Source: Candidatus Nomurabacteria bacterium
Lineage (GTDB): Bacteria > Patescibacteriota > Minisyncoccia > Phycocordibacterales > UBA9973
Direction: 5' to 3'
NCBI GenBank assembly: GCA_943356455.1
Contig: CALRFB010000004.1
Coordinates: 1-23,498, forward strand
Length of the DNA: 23,498 nt
The notes beneath the pieces are model-generated. The model ran no database searches and had not been told where the DNA came from. It saw nothing but the letters and a program-made list of their open reading frames with translations. Each line of letters opens with the position of its first letter. Positions within the stretch are counted from its first letter, which is position 1. The position numbers and the translations under genes were made by a program. Positions 7,529-14,171 of the stretch are shown here, piece by piece.

Positions 7529-7601
7529 GCGCCCATAGCTCAGTTGGTAGAGCAACTCCCTCTTAAGGAGATGGTCGTAGGTTCGAATCCTACTGGGCGC
7601 A
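7529..7601 (+). tRNA. tRNA-Lys (anticodon CTT)
   Basis: Acceptor GCGCCCA pairs with TGGGCGC. The D-arm GCTCAGTTGGTAGAGC is canonical. The anticodon loop CTCTTAA gives CTT, on a stem with one A-A mismatch at its base. The T-arm is GTAGG/CCTAC around TTCGAAT. The discriminator is A and no genomic CCA is present. Its last 11 bases plus the next 8 are repeated 74 bp downstream. Confidence 0.92.
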
Positions 7602-7609
7602 CCGAACGA
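7591..7609 (+). repeat. Direct repeat copy 1 (3' end of tRNA-Lys)
   Basis: TACTGGGCGCACCGAACGA spans the last 11 bases of tRNA-Lys and 8 bases beyond it. It is repeated exactly at 7665-7683. Confidence 0.85.
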
Positions 7610-7610
7610 G

Positions 7611-7640
7611 GACAATGGAGAAGCTCGCTCCGACATTGTC
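7611..7640 (+). other. Hairpin between the tRNA-Lys-end repeats
   Basis: GACAATG and CATTGTC form a 7-bp outer stem enclosing GGAG/CTCC with a small loop. It lies in the 55-bp segment between the two repeats. No U-tract follows, so it is not a standard terminator and may be an RNA-processing signal. Confidence 0.45.
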
Positions 7641-7664
7641 GAGAGAGGTGTGTCCAGCACGCAG

Positions 7665-7683
7665 TACTGGGCGCACCGAACGA
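7665..7683 (+). repeat. Direct repeat copy 2 (tRNA-Lys 3'-end duplicate)
   Basis: An exact copy of TACTGGGCGCACCGAACGA, offset 74 bp from copy 1. The segment before it does not fold into a tRNA, so this is an isolated duplicate of a tRNA 3' end. Confidence 0.85.
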
Positions 7684-7702
7684 TGATAGCGAGGAAACAA
7701 AA

Positions 7703-7786
7703 GCCGGGGTGGCGAAATTGGTAGACGCAACTGCCTTAGGAGCAGTCGGGAGTAATCCTGTGGAGGTTCAAGTCCTCTCCCCGGCA
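7703..7786 (+). tRNA. tRNA-Leu (anticodon TAG)
   Basis: Acceptor GCCGGGG pairs with CCCCGGC. The anticodon stem ACTGC/GCAGT encloses CTTAGGA, giving TAG. A long variable arm (CGGGAGTAATCCTG) marks a class II tRNA. The T-loop is TTCAAGT, the discriminator is A, and no CCA is encoded. Confidence 0.95.
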
Positions 7787-7853
7787 CAAAAAATGTTCGC
7801 GAAACGGTATAGTAAATAGAAATTTTAGCCTTGTTTTGTAAGGTTATTTGCTA

Positions 7854-7882
7854 TTGACTTTTACCTATTTTTCTGCTATAAT
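7854..7882 (+). promoter_or_regulatory. Promoter of the 7908-9991 membrane operon
   Basis: TTGACT (7854-7859), a 17-nt spacer and TATAAT (7877-7882) form a near-perfect sigma-70-type promoter. The ATG at 7908 lies 25 nt past the -10, giving a leader of about 19 nt. Confidence 0.8.
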
Positions 7883-7907
7883 ACAAAAAACTTAAAAACT
7901 CAAACAA

Positions 7908-9263
7908 ATGAACTCTATCGACTTTGTGATCATAGCTATCACACTCGCATTGCTCTTCTACGGACGTAGTAAGATCTGGTACGTACTCAAGGTCATACTC
8001 GCTTGGGGAATTATTAAACCACTGGCTGACCTCAAGATACTTTGCTTCAACACAAAAGAAAGCCGAGAATCTCGAGTCAACACTGGTGAAGTATTTCATG
8101 ATATTCCTTTAACCAAGATGGGTTACTGCCAACTGTACCAATACAGTAAAGGTGGTAAATCTAACACGAGAGAGAGGCAGTACTTCAAAAGTATCATACA
8201 CCCCGACAATCAGAAACTCGTTGCAATCCCCCTCGACGAAAACGATGAGGGGTATGACAAACAAGACGGCGGTCGCCGATGGGTTGCAGAATCTCACAAA
8301 TGGTATGTTGTCGAAAACCCTGGTTTCAAACTTGAAACCTGGGAAGGACTTTCTGGATGGCAACAATTTTGCCTGAGTGAATTGGGTGTGTATTGGTTTG
8401 GTGGCTCATTATTGCAACGCAAGTTGCAAGAAATGAAGCTCGAGATATACAAGCTCGAAACGATTGACGTTGCTCAAGTACAGGATGGTAAAACCATATT
8501 TGTACCTGAAGTAAGACTCAAAATAGTTGAGCCTCAGACATCAATTTGGTTGTATTCTCTACAAACGGAATATGCATTTGAAGTTCCATTTGCGGAAGAC
8601 GTCAATGGTAATGCGGTCAATGTTAAGTTTTCTGTCATGGCATCAAACGTCAATGGCTACATTTCCTGGGTTGAAAATGAACGCTGGGATAAGAATATGA
8701 AAACCATAGCCGTAGCCGCTGCAATTGAAGTAATCCTGAAGCATCCATTCTCAAACATTCATATTAAATATAAGGATGACAAGAGCGGCAGTGCGGCACA
8801 AAAGAATATCATTGCAGGTGCATTCTCTCTGCACTTACTCGAAGTGTTAAATAACTTTAATGATGGTTTTTTGTACCATTCAGTAAATTTAGCTGATGTT
8901 TCCGTAGCTGATCCAGCGCTAGCCAAGCTCAACTTTGAAAAGTATAAATCAGAAGTGAATATACTTATGAGAACAAATGCTGGTATCGCTGAAGCAAAGT
9001 ATGCTGGCAAAATTGGCGATACTAAGAATCGACTCTTGAAAATCGAAAGTGAAATCATAAGCAAAAACCTTCAAGCCGCCAAGATTGCAACGTTTGGTAA
9101 AACATTATCAAACCTAAAAGTCCTGGGTGGTGACTCGGTTGCCACCTTCATCGATCTCAAAGATAACGAGAAGGATGATACGGGTAATGAGAAAGTATCA
9201 GTGGATAATGATAAACCGTCCAGCAAAACAGCTGAACCAAAAAACCAAAGGAGGAAAAAATGA
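7908..9263 (+). CDS. Membrane-anchored protein of unknown function, possibly SPFH/band-7-like
   Basis: A 451-residue protein I do not recognise with certainty. It opens with a hydrophobic helix (about residues 5-18) and a second hydrophobic stretch (about 25-40). A long mixed alpha/beta region follows (about 60-320), then a helical, Ala/Lys/Glu-rich segment (about 325-400) and a disordered charged tail ending NQRRKK. One membrane anchor, a beta-rich domain and a long C-terminal helix match the SPFH (stomatin/flotillin) layout, and the segment around residue 355 (AGIAEAKYAGKIG) recalls the Ala/Glu helix of that family. I see no decisive motif. The gene has its own strong promoter and overlaps the next gene by 4 bp (ATGA), so the two products probably act together at the membrane. 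Confidence 0.6.
   Translation: MNSIDFVIIAITLALLFYGRSKIWYVLKVILAWGIIKPLADLKILCFNTKESRESRVNTGEVFHDIPLTKMGYCQLYQYSKGGKSNTRERQYFKSIIHPDNQKLVAIPLDENDEGYDKQDGGRRWVAESHKWYVVENPGFKLETWEGLSGWQQFCLSELGVYWFGGSLLQRKLQEMKLEIYKLETIDVAQVQDGKTIFVPEVRLKIVEPQTSIWLYSLQTEYAFEVPFAEDVNGNAVNVKFSVMASNVNGYISWVENERWDKNMKTIAVAAAIEVILKHPFSNIHIKYKDDKSGSAAQKNIIAGAFSLHLLEVLNNFNDGFLYHSVNLADVSVADPALAKLNFEKYKSEVNILMRTNAGIAEAKYAGKIGDTKNRLLKIESEIISKNLQAAKIATFGKTLSNLKVLGGDSVATFIDLKDNEKDDTGNEKVSVDNDKPSSKTAEPKNQRRKK
9248..9254 (+). promoter_or_regulatory. Strong Shine-Dalgarno that fixes the 9260 start
   Basis: AAGGAGG lies 5 nt before ATG 9260, inside the end of the upstream gene. It is the clearest SD in the window, which shows that SD-led initiation operates here beside leaderless starts. 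Confidence 0.8.
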
Positions 9264-9991
9264 GCGAACGTTCAGAATTCGACAAAAAAGCCGAGAGGTA
9301 CGTCGGTATTGCATTACTTATCCTCATTGCTCTCTACTTGCTTTTGAGGCGAATAGGCAGCAATGCTGATAGTGTATTGTATAAACCAGTAGTTATCGGA
9401 GTGAGTAGTATATTGGTTCTCGCTATCGTCGCCGGTGTAGTTATTTTTAGAAAAATACTACGCACGGTTAAATCTGATAAAAAAAATAATCAGACTAACG
9501 ATGGGAGCAAGGGTGCTCCAGATGAAAAAAAGAAAAAAACATCTGGCGTGACAACCAATGAACAGTTCTGGAAACCCACGACATGGGGAACCTGGACAAA
9601 AATTATCGTCGGTAGCGTACTAGGGATTATCGTCTGTGTGTATCTATCGAACCACATTAGTGAAAAGATAGCGGATACAACGATCTACACCAAACCGAGT
9701 ATAGAAGAAATCACCTTTACTGACATGAACCATATCTACGGCCGAGAAATCGGCGACAATGATTTTGGTATCGAAGTTAAAGGAGGTGATATATGCTGGT
9801 ACAATGGAAACCAAACTCAAACTGGTATCATCAAGAGTTTGGGGCATGCCAATCTGGCAGGAAACCTAAAATACCTAAACTTCTTCGTCAAGAAATTTGA
9901 CCCGGGAAGTTCCAAGGTTGTACTAACGCTGACGATTTACAATCAAAAAAAGACAGTTGTGAATTCGAGCAATTCGAAAACACATTTGTAG
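9260..9991 (+). CDS. Hypothetical three-helix membrane protein
   Basis: A 243-residue protein with no family I recognise. It has predicted transmembrane helices at about 15-31, 43-64 and 112-130. A Lys/Asn-rich hydrophilic linker lies between helices 2 and 3 (about 70-105). A C-terminal soluble domain of about 110 residues follows, alternating beta-like segments such as IEVKGGDICWYNGNQ and KVVLTLTIYNQKK. Start and coupling are clear: ATG 9260 overlaps the upstream stop (ATGA) and has a perfect SD. It is the second and last gene of a two-gene operon ending at the hairpin at 10021-10050. It may be a membrane partner of the 7908 product. Confidence 0.7.
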   Translation: MSERSEFDKKAERYVGIALLILIALYLLLRRIGSNADSVLYKPVVIGVSSILVLAIVAGVVIFRKILRTVKSDKKNNQTNDGSKGAPDEKKKKTSGVTTNEQFWKPTTWGTWTKIIVGSVLGIIVCVYLSNHISEKIADTTIYTKPSIEEITFTDMNHIYGREIGDNDFGIEVKGGDICWYNGNQTQTGIIKSLGHANLAGNLKYLNFFVKKFDPGSSKVVLTLTIYNQKKTVVNSSNSKTHL

Positions 9992-10020
9992 AGTTCAATT
10001 TGTAGTAAGTTCTTTAAACC

Positions 10021-10050
10021 AAAAGCCCTTCAAGATGGAAGGGCTTTTTT
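10021..10050. terminator. Bidirectional terminator between the membrane operon and the pilin cluster
   Basis: AAAAGCCCTTC pairs with GGAAGGGCTTTTTT. T-runs exist on both strands, serving the plus-strand operon ending at 9991 and the minus-strand cluster ending at 10064. Confidence 0.85.
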
Positions 10051-10063
10051 TATTACTGCATCA

Positions 10064-10381
10064 CTAGAATGGATTGCAGCTTTGTGGATTTGGCATTCCC
10101 CACGATCCGCATATGAGTCGCATGATACCGCCTGCGGACAACATGATAAACAGACCGATAATGCCCCAAAGTATGTGCCAGCCACCTTTCTTGCGTGCAT
10201 CACTACTGTCGGCACCTTTGATGAATTCAAAGACGCCATACAGAAAGACGACGAGCGCAATGGCAAAGCCAAGCTTGATGACAGGATTTAGTATAACTAC
10301 TTCAACTTTGAGGATGAAGTTGCGAAGCGGAGATAGGTCTGCCGCCGCGGAAGCTATACGAGGAAACCAGAGATCGTACAT
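10064..10381 (-). CDS. T4SS pilin-like small membrane protein (cluster member 5, distal)
   Basis: ATG 10381 gives 105 residues. An in-frame TTG at 10393 would add four and overlap the upstream stop, so the ATG is preferred. A short amphipathic N-terminus is followed by two hydrophobic helices (about 36-57 and 71-92) separated by a charged turn (KGADSSDARKKGG). It aligns by eye with its two upstream neighbours: the FAIALVVFLYGV and WGIIGLFIML segments recur in all three. This two-helix plan is that of the TrbC/VirB2-like pilins annotated in Patescibacteria. The C-terminus has two Cys. A cleaved signal peptide is less obvious than in its neighbours. It is last in the cluster, before the terminator. 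Confidence 0.7.
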   Translation of the reverse strand: MYDLWFPRIASAAADLSPLRNFILKVEVVILNPVIKLGFAIALVVFLYGVFEFIKGADSSDARKKGGWHILWGIIGLFIMLSAGGIMRLICGSWGMPNPQSCNPF

Positions 10382-10386
10382 ACCAA

Positions 10387-10758
10387 CTAACAACTAGTAA
10401 AGCCAGGAGGACAAGGAATTGGAGGCGTTGAACCTGTTCCGATTCCTGTTGTATTGGCTAGGAATGTAACAAGACCCCAAACTGCAACGATTGCAAAAAG
10501 ACCGATAACACCCCAGAGGATGAGTTTTTGTCCATTTGCTTTTGCTTCTTCATTGTCTGCAATAACGTATTTAACGATACCGTAGATGAAAATCAAAATC
10601 GCGATTGCAACAAGCAGATAGGTTCCCTGATTTACAAAACCAAGGGCTCTGTCCAATGTATCACTCAAACCAGTTGTGTTTGGGTTACTTGGGTTAATTT
10701 GTGCAAACGCAAGCGTTGGCATTAGAAATGAAACTATAAATGCTGCTAATTTTTTCAT
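10387..10758 (-). CDS. T4SS pilin-like protein with signal peptide (cluster member 4)
   Basis: The start at ATG 10758 (MKKLAAFIVSFLMPTLAFAQ) is chosen over the longer frame to 10881 because it begins exactly at a signal peptide with an AFA-Q cleavage site. The mature part carries two transmembrane helices (about residues 48-67 and 80-102) around a charged turn, ADNEEAKANGQK. It shares AIAILIFIYGIVKYVIA and WGVIGLF with the neighbouring pilin-like genes. The tail is Pro-rich with two Cys. An extended -10 box and a 12-bp perfect palindrome lie upstream, so this gene and the next may form their own transcript. Confidence 0.75.
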   Translation of the reverse strand: MKKLAAFIVSFLMPTLAFAQINPSNPNTTGLSDTLDRALGFVNQGTYLLVAIAILIFIYGIVKYVIADNEEAKANGQKLILWGVIGLFAIVAVWGLVTFLANTTGIGTGSTPPIPCPPGFTSC

Positions 10759-10797
10759 AATATTTCGATAAGTCGACCTCAATTTATAAATAATGTA

Positions 10798-10809
10798 GCG
10801 GTATACCGC
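10798..10809. promoter_or_regulatory. Perfect palindrome in the leader of the 10758 gene
   Basis: GCGGTATACCGC is a 12-bp perfect inverted repeat, 10 bp downstream of the -10 box and 39 bp before the ATG. It is a candidate operator or RNA hairpin. Confidence 0.4.
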
Positions 10810-10819
10810 CGACTTTTCA

Positions 10820-10825
10820 ATTATA
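10820..10825 (-). promoter_or_regulatory. Extended -10 promoter inside the pilin cluster
   Basis: TGGTATAAT on the minus strand is a perfect -10 with the TGn extension. A weak TAGACA lies 15 nt upstream, over the stop of the preceding gene. The leader to ATG 10758 is about 55 nt. Confidence 0.5.
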
Positions 10826-10843
10826 CCACTATCCAAAGAATGT

Positions 10844-11395
10844 CTATTGAAATTGAGGTGGAAAAGCTGTTCCAATACCAAGAGTATTTGAGACTAACGC
10901 AACCAGTCCCCACACTGCGACCATGACAAATAGACCAATCACACCGTAGATCATAAACCATCTCCCCTCTTCTCTTTTGTCTGAGCCATCTGCGGCAATT
11001 ACATAATTGAGTACACCATAGGTAAACACAAGTAGCGCTATAGCAAAAAGTAATGGGATGATCGATCTTGAAATAGTGCAGACAACGTAGTCAATTATAC
11101 CGACAAAATCAATAAAATTTTTTGAACAAGATACTGAGTTTGTTGATGAGATAGTGGTGGTACTCTGTGTATTAAAGCCCTGTACCGATGTATTCGTTCC
11201 ACTAGTTAACGAGTTTCCACTTAAATCAAATGGGTTACCTCCGGTATTGTTCGGGTCATTCAGGAGGCCAGCTTGTGCAAAAGCAAGAGACGGCAAGGCG
11301 AAAGTTGAAATTGCTATCAATGCCAGCATGCTGACAGAAAGCATTTTTTTAAATGGCAGATATAAATTTCTGATTTTTTGCATAGTTGTTTTCAT
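10844..11395 (-). CDS. T4SS pilin-like protein with signal peptide (cluster member 3)
   Basis: 183 residues, the longest of the cluster. A basic N-terminus and hydrophobic core (about 19-38) end at a typical AFA-Q signal-peptidase site near residue 40. A Ser/Thr/Asn-rich region follows (about 45-88), unlike the other members. Then two transmembrane helices (about 110-134 and 148-170) flank a charged loop (AADGSDKREEGR). The FAIALLVFTYGVLNYVIA and YGVIGLFVMVAVWGLV segments match its two downstream neighbours, so the three are paralogues. Two Cys (about 89 and 106) sit just before the first helix. The start is 1 nt after the previous stop, indicating tight coupling. Confidence 0.75.
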   Translation of the reverse strand: MKTTMQKIRNLYLPFKKMLSVSMLALIAISTFALPSLAFAQAGLLNDPNNTGGNPFDLSGNSLTSGTNTSVQGFNTQSTTTISSTNSVSCSKNFIDFVGIIDYVVCTISRSIIPLLFAIALLVFTYGVLNYVIAADGSDKREEGRWFMIYGVIGLFVMVAVWGLVALVSNTLGIGTAFPPQFQ

Positions 11396-11396
11396 A

Positions 11397-11795
11397 TTAC
11401 GTAAGACTATTTACTGTACCTTGTATTGCTGTTGCTATAATTTTTGCACCCAAAATAATAGCAGCGCCGATAACGACGGCAAGGAGCATTTGTTTGGCCT
11501 CTCCGACACCTTGCGGGTCCCCTCTTGAAGAAACGAATTTATAACCTGTATATATGATCATCACTGCAACAATCGGCGTCATGATGAGCATAACGATATT
11601 GAGAAGCGCAACTATCAGGTCAGGTAAATTGTCAAAAGCTGTTACGGGGTTGTCTATATGGAAATCAAACGATGCACCCGTCCACGTTTGAGTCCCAGAT
11701 GCAGTTTGAGCTGAGGCATTGTGAACCGACACAATCATGACCAGGGCAAAAAAAACTGTCGGCAGCCATGCAAGCAAAGGAGCAAATTTTTTCAT
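11397..11795 (-). CDS. TrbC/VirB2-like pilin subunit candidate (cluster member 2)
   Basis: 132 residues with an N-terminal signal peptide ending around ASA-Q (residue 29). Two long hydrophobic helices follow (about 60-85 and 103-125), joined by a short loop SSRGDPQGVGEAKQ. This is the core plan of VirB2/TrbC pilins, which are inserted in the inner membrane and extracted to build a pilus. Its sequence is closer to the TrbC type than the three genes downstream. A TATACT box ends 6 nt before the ATG, so it may start its own leaderless transcript. The ATPases and channel proteins of a T4SS are not in this window. Confidence 0.7.
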   Translation of the reverse strand: MKKFAPLLAWLPTVFFALVMIVSVHNASAQTASGTQTWTGASFDFHIDNPVTAFDNLPDLIVALLNIVMLIMTPIVAVMIIYTGYKFVSSRGDPQGVGEAKQMLLAVVIGAAIILGAKIIATAIQGTVNSLT

Positions 11796-11801
11796 ATAGA
11801 T

Positions 11802-11807
11802 AGTATA
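11802..11807 (-). promoter_or_regulatory. -10 box of the 11795 pilin gene
   Basis: TATACT on the minus strand lies 6 nt before ATG 11795, predicting a leaderless mRNA. TTAAGT 16 nt upstream is a poor -35. Confidence 0.4.
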
Positions 11808-11825
11808 TCGTAATTCGCGACCGAC

Positions 11826-12215
11826 TTAATGATTCATCACTGGGGAAAACAGTGTTTCGTTATATCCAAACGTTGTCAGAATTATTTTAACAATTACCCA
11901 AGCGGCTAGACAAAAGAATAGACCGACAAGAAGTTTTCGGAGCATGCCAAGTGCTTTACCCTTTTTGCCCGCATTACCCTCGCTTGTCATATACAAAAAA
12001 CCAGCATACATGAGCACAGCTGTCGCTATGGGCAATACCATAAAGTTTAAAATAAATGAAATCAAGCCATTTATCAGAATCATCAATTCTGAAAAACCAC
12101 ATGGACTTTCAGGGGTACCTTCGCAGACAATAAAGGTAGAGGCTAAAGCTAAACCAGGAGATAGGAGTAAAAAAATAATTGAGCTGGTATAAATATATTG
12201 AATAATTTTTTTCAT
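11826..12215 (-). CDS. TrbC/VirB2-like pilin subunit candidate (cluster member 1)
   Basis: 129 residues. A signal peptide ends near LALA-S (about residue 26), followed by a short segment with two Cys (31 and 39) that could form a disulfide outside the cell. Two hydrophobic helices (about 46-75 and 92-115) surround a basic, Gly-rich turn (TSEGNAGKKGKALG). The YAGFLYMTSEG motif after helix 1 resembles the YTGYKFVSSRG of the next gene, so the two are related. It starts 10 nt after the stop of the solute-binding protein gene and probably shares its transcript. Confidence 0.7.
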   Translation of the reverse strand: MKKIIQYIYTSSIIFLLLSPGLALASTFIVCEGTPESPCGFSELMILINGLISFILNFMVLPIATAVLMYAGFLYMTSEGNAGKKGKALGMLRKLLVGLFFCLAAWVIVKIILTTFGYNETLFSPVMNH

Positions 12216-12225
12216 AATACAATAT

Positions 12226-13548
12226 TTATTTTAAGTATGCAGACATTTTTCTTTGAGCTGTCGTTATGGCGTTGATGGCATTTGACTTACCGGACTGAGT
12301 ATCACTTACCATGTCACGCCATACGGTACTTGTAAGTGCTCCGTCTGGATCAATCCAACCTTTTGCCACAAGAACAGATTGGTAAAGTACTGATTGGTAT
12401 ATGTTGGTCGTGTCGGTGGGTAATAAATCACGTCGCATTGGCGCTACGGTTAATCCATTTTTCTGTAAACCGGAAATCAGGGCTTCGTTTTTTGTATTTG
12501 AAAGCATGTCGTTCATTGTCTGTGCAGCGGCAGGCAGTTGTGTGGTGCGTTTTGACATTGCTAAACCATAAAGCATACCTGTTGTGGTTTTAAGCCCATT
12601 TTTGTCGGCTTGGGGTAAAAATGCCATGTCGAAGTTGAGGTTAGGATTTCCTCGTCGTATGAGTGAAAGCTCGCTACCATAACCGAAATAGTAACCAAGA
12701 TCTCCTGCTAAAAATTCATCGAAATCATTTGTGAAAAGTTTATTCCAAGAATACACACCTGAACGAGTTGGATTTGCAAATTGCGAATAAAAATCTAGCG
12801 CTATTCCAGCGGGATTACCAAGTGATGGTCCATTATGTTGTCCAAAATCAAGAGTCAGCCTACCGTCGGCAGCAATATGTGTAATAGGATCTCCTGCTTG
12901 TAGAAAAAGTAAACTTAGTATATCTTTTGCATGGCGTATATTAGTATATTCACCCAAGGCGACAGCGCTTCTCTCAATTAAAAAATCATCTGTGACTATT
13001 GAAATTTTTTTAGTAATTTCTAGAAATTCCTTCCATTCAACAGGGGCTGTTGCATATCCGGCACTCGCAAATATGTCTTTATTCCAATAACCCACGAGAG
13101 GATCAAAAAAAAGTGGAAATGCGAGAATGCCAGTCGGTGTTAAATATGTTTTTCCAATATCCATATATGTGGAAGTATATGTTGCTAATGGATAGTTTGA
13201 ATATGGGATTTCATACATCTTGTCTCGCTGACGCCAGTACATGTCTGGTGTGACCATAAAAATATCTGGTGCAGTACCCGAAGCGAATGCATTTACGAGA
13301 TCAGCTTCATAGGTTGATGTAGATTTTTCAATATAGGTAACAACAATATTTTCGTTTGTTATTCCTGACATGGATAAGTATTGATTCATGATAGATTTAT
13401 TTATTACTCCCCATATAGTAATTTTTCCAGTTACAGTTGCAGAGCTACCTGATGAACCAATATTTATGTACCCAGCAAACATAGCCACACCGAGCACGGT
13501 GAATGCGCCGAAAATAATGAGGAGGATTGTTTGAAAACTAATCTTCAT
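12226..13548 (-). CDS. Extracellular solute-binding protein (family 1 type), membrane-anchored
   Basis: 440 residues with an N-terminal hydrophobic anchor (about 7-27) and no lipobox cysteine. The body has the periplasmic-binding fold layout of sugar-type family 1 proteins: a first beta-strand KITIWGV, then APDIFMVTPDMYW (about 93-105), a hinge-like LAFPLFFDPLVGYWNKD, and a late GMLYGLAMSKRT. It would bind a small organic solute or oligomer outside the membrane; the ligand cannot be read from sequence. No ABC permease or ATPase is adjacent. Instead it lies between a methyltransferase gene (4-bp overlap) and five pilin-like genes, so it may serve the pilus or uptake apparatus rather than a classical importer. 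Confidence 0.8.
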   Translation of the reverse strand: MKISFQTILLIIFGAFTVLGVAMFAGYINIGSSGSSATVTGKITIWGVINKSIMNQYLSMSGITNENIVVTYIEKSTSTYEADLVNAFASGTAPDIFMVTPDMYWRQRDKMYEIPYSNYPLATYTSTYMDIGKTYLTPTGILAFPLFFDPLVGYWNKDIFASAGYATAPVEWKEFLEITKKISIVTDDFLIERSAVALGEYTNIRHAKDILSLLFLQAGDPITHIAADGRLTLDFGQHNGPSLGNPAGIALDFYSQFANPTRSGVYSWNKLFTNDFDEFLAGDLGYYFGYGSELSLIRRGNPNLNFDMAFLPQADKNGLKTTTGMLYGLAMSKRTTQLPAAAQTMNDMLSNTKNEALISGLQKNGLTVAPMRRDLLPTDTTNIYQSVLYQSVLVAKGWIDPDGALTSTVWRDMVSDTQSGKSNAINAITTAQRKMSAYLK

Positions 13549-14075
13549 GTGATCTTAAAAAGTATACCATAGTGATGTGCTCCAGCGTTGAAACTTTTTA
13601 CACGAACGAAGCCGGCAGAACTAAAAAGTGATTCGGCAAGCATTGAACCGATGACTTGGTTCGATGCTGGACCCATGCCTCCAAACGAATCTGCCCAATC
13701 TATGAGCAAAAGTTTTGCACCTGGTTTGAGAATGCGTTTTATTTCTTCGATAAAGCCTTTTCGGTCTTCAACTTGAAAAAGGACATTTGAGGCTATGGCA
13801 CAATCTACTGAATGGTCACGGATTTTCGTACCACCTCGTTTTTCGATATTTCCCCAGATATAATCGATATTGGTGAGACCTTCTTTGGTGGCAGCGTCTT
13901 CAACGCGTTTGAGTAGTTCGCGTTGGACTTCTATACAGTACACTCGTCCTTCGCCACCTTTCAATATCCTAGCAGCGGCCAAAGAATAAAAACCTGTGCC
14001 AGCACCCAAGTCAGCAACAATCAAGTTTCTGGTGAGTTCGAGTTGTTCAATATTTTTAGCTGGATCGGAAAACAT
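13545..14075 (-). CDS. Class I SAM-dependent methyltransferase
   Basis: 176 residues with a Rossmann-type core: motif I ADLGAGTGFY (about 18-27), the acidic residue ending strand 2 in VYCIEVQ (about 45-51), then the strand-4 region VDCAIASNVLFQV (about 90-102) and the post-motif segment RILKPGAKLLLIDW (about 113-126). This matches the Methyltransf_11/25-type enzymes, including UbiE-like ones. The substrate is unknown. The protein is short and lacks an N-terminal cap domain. Its stop overlaps the ATG of the solute-binding protein gene by 4 bp, so it may be the first gene of the pilin cluster transcript. The gyrA terminator separates it from gyrA. Confidence 0.8.
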   Translation of the reverse strand: MFSDPAKNIEQLELTRNLIVADLGAGTGFYSLAAARILKGGEGRVYCIEVQRELLKRVEDAATKEGLTNIDYIWGNIEKRGGTKIRDHSVDCAIASNVLFQVEDRKGFIEEIKRILKPGAKLLLIDWADSFGGMGPASNQVIGSMLAESLFSSAGFVRVKSFNAGAHHYGILFKIT

Positions 14076-14140
14076 AGTACTAGTTACTCTATTGTATCAG
14101 AATATGCAAAAAACTTTTCCACTTCGTTGTATTTAAAAAG

Positions 14141-14166
14141 AAAAAGCATACCAAGGTATGCTTTTT
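14141..14166 (-). terminator. Rho-independent terminator of the gyrA operon
   Basis: AAAAAGCATACC and GGTATGCTTTTT form a 12-bp stem with an AA loop, 5 nt after the gyrA stop, followed by a T-rich run on the minus strand. Confidence 0.85.
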
Positions 14167-14171
14167 CTTTT

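Noticed and set aside
6313..7536. A 407-codon open frame on the minus strand
   Set aside because: It runs antisense to infB, rbfA and two tRNAs. Its product is Cys/Phe-rich without domain logic and contains the typical false segments produced by translating tRNA genes backwards. All genes under it are real on the plus strand.
7602..7664. A second tRNA between tRNA-Lys and tRNA-Leu(TAG)
   Set aside because: Only the 3'-end 19-mer is duplicated. The segment forms one long hairpin and has no D-arm, anticodon loop or T-arm.
9992..10020. Extension or extra short gene after the 9260 membrane protein
   Set aside because: Stops follow at once and the terminator begins at 10021.
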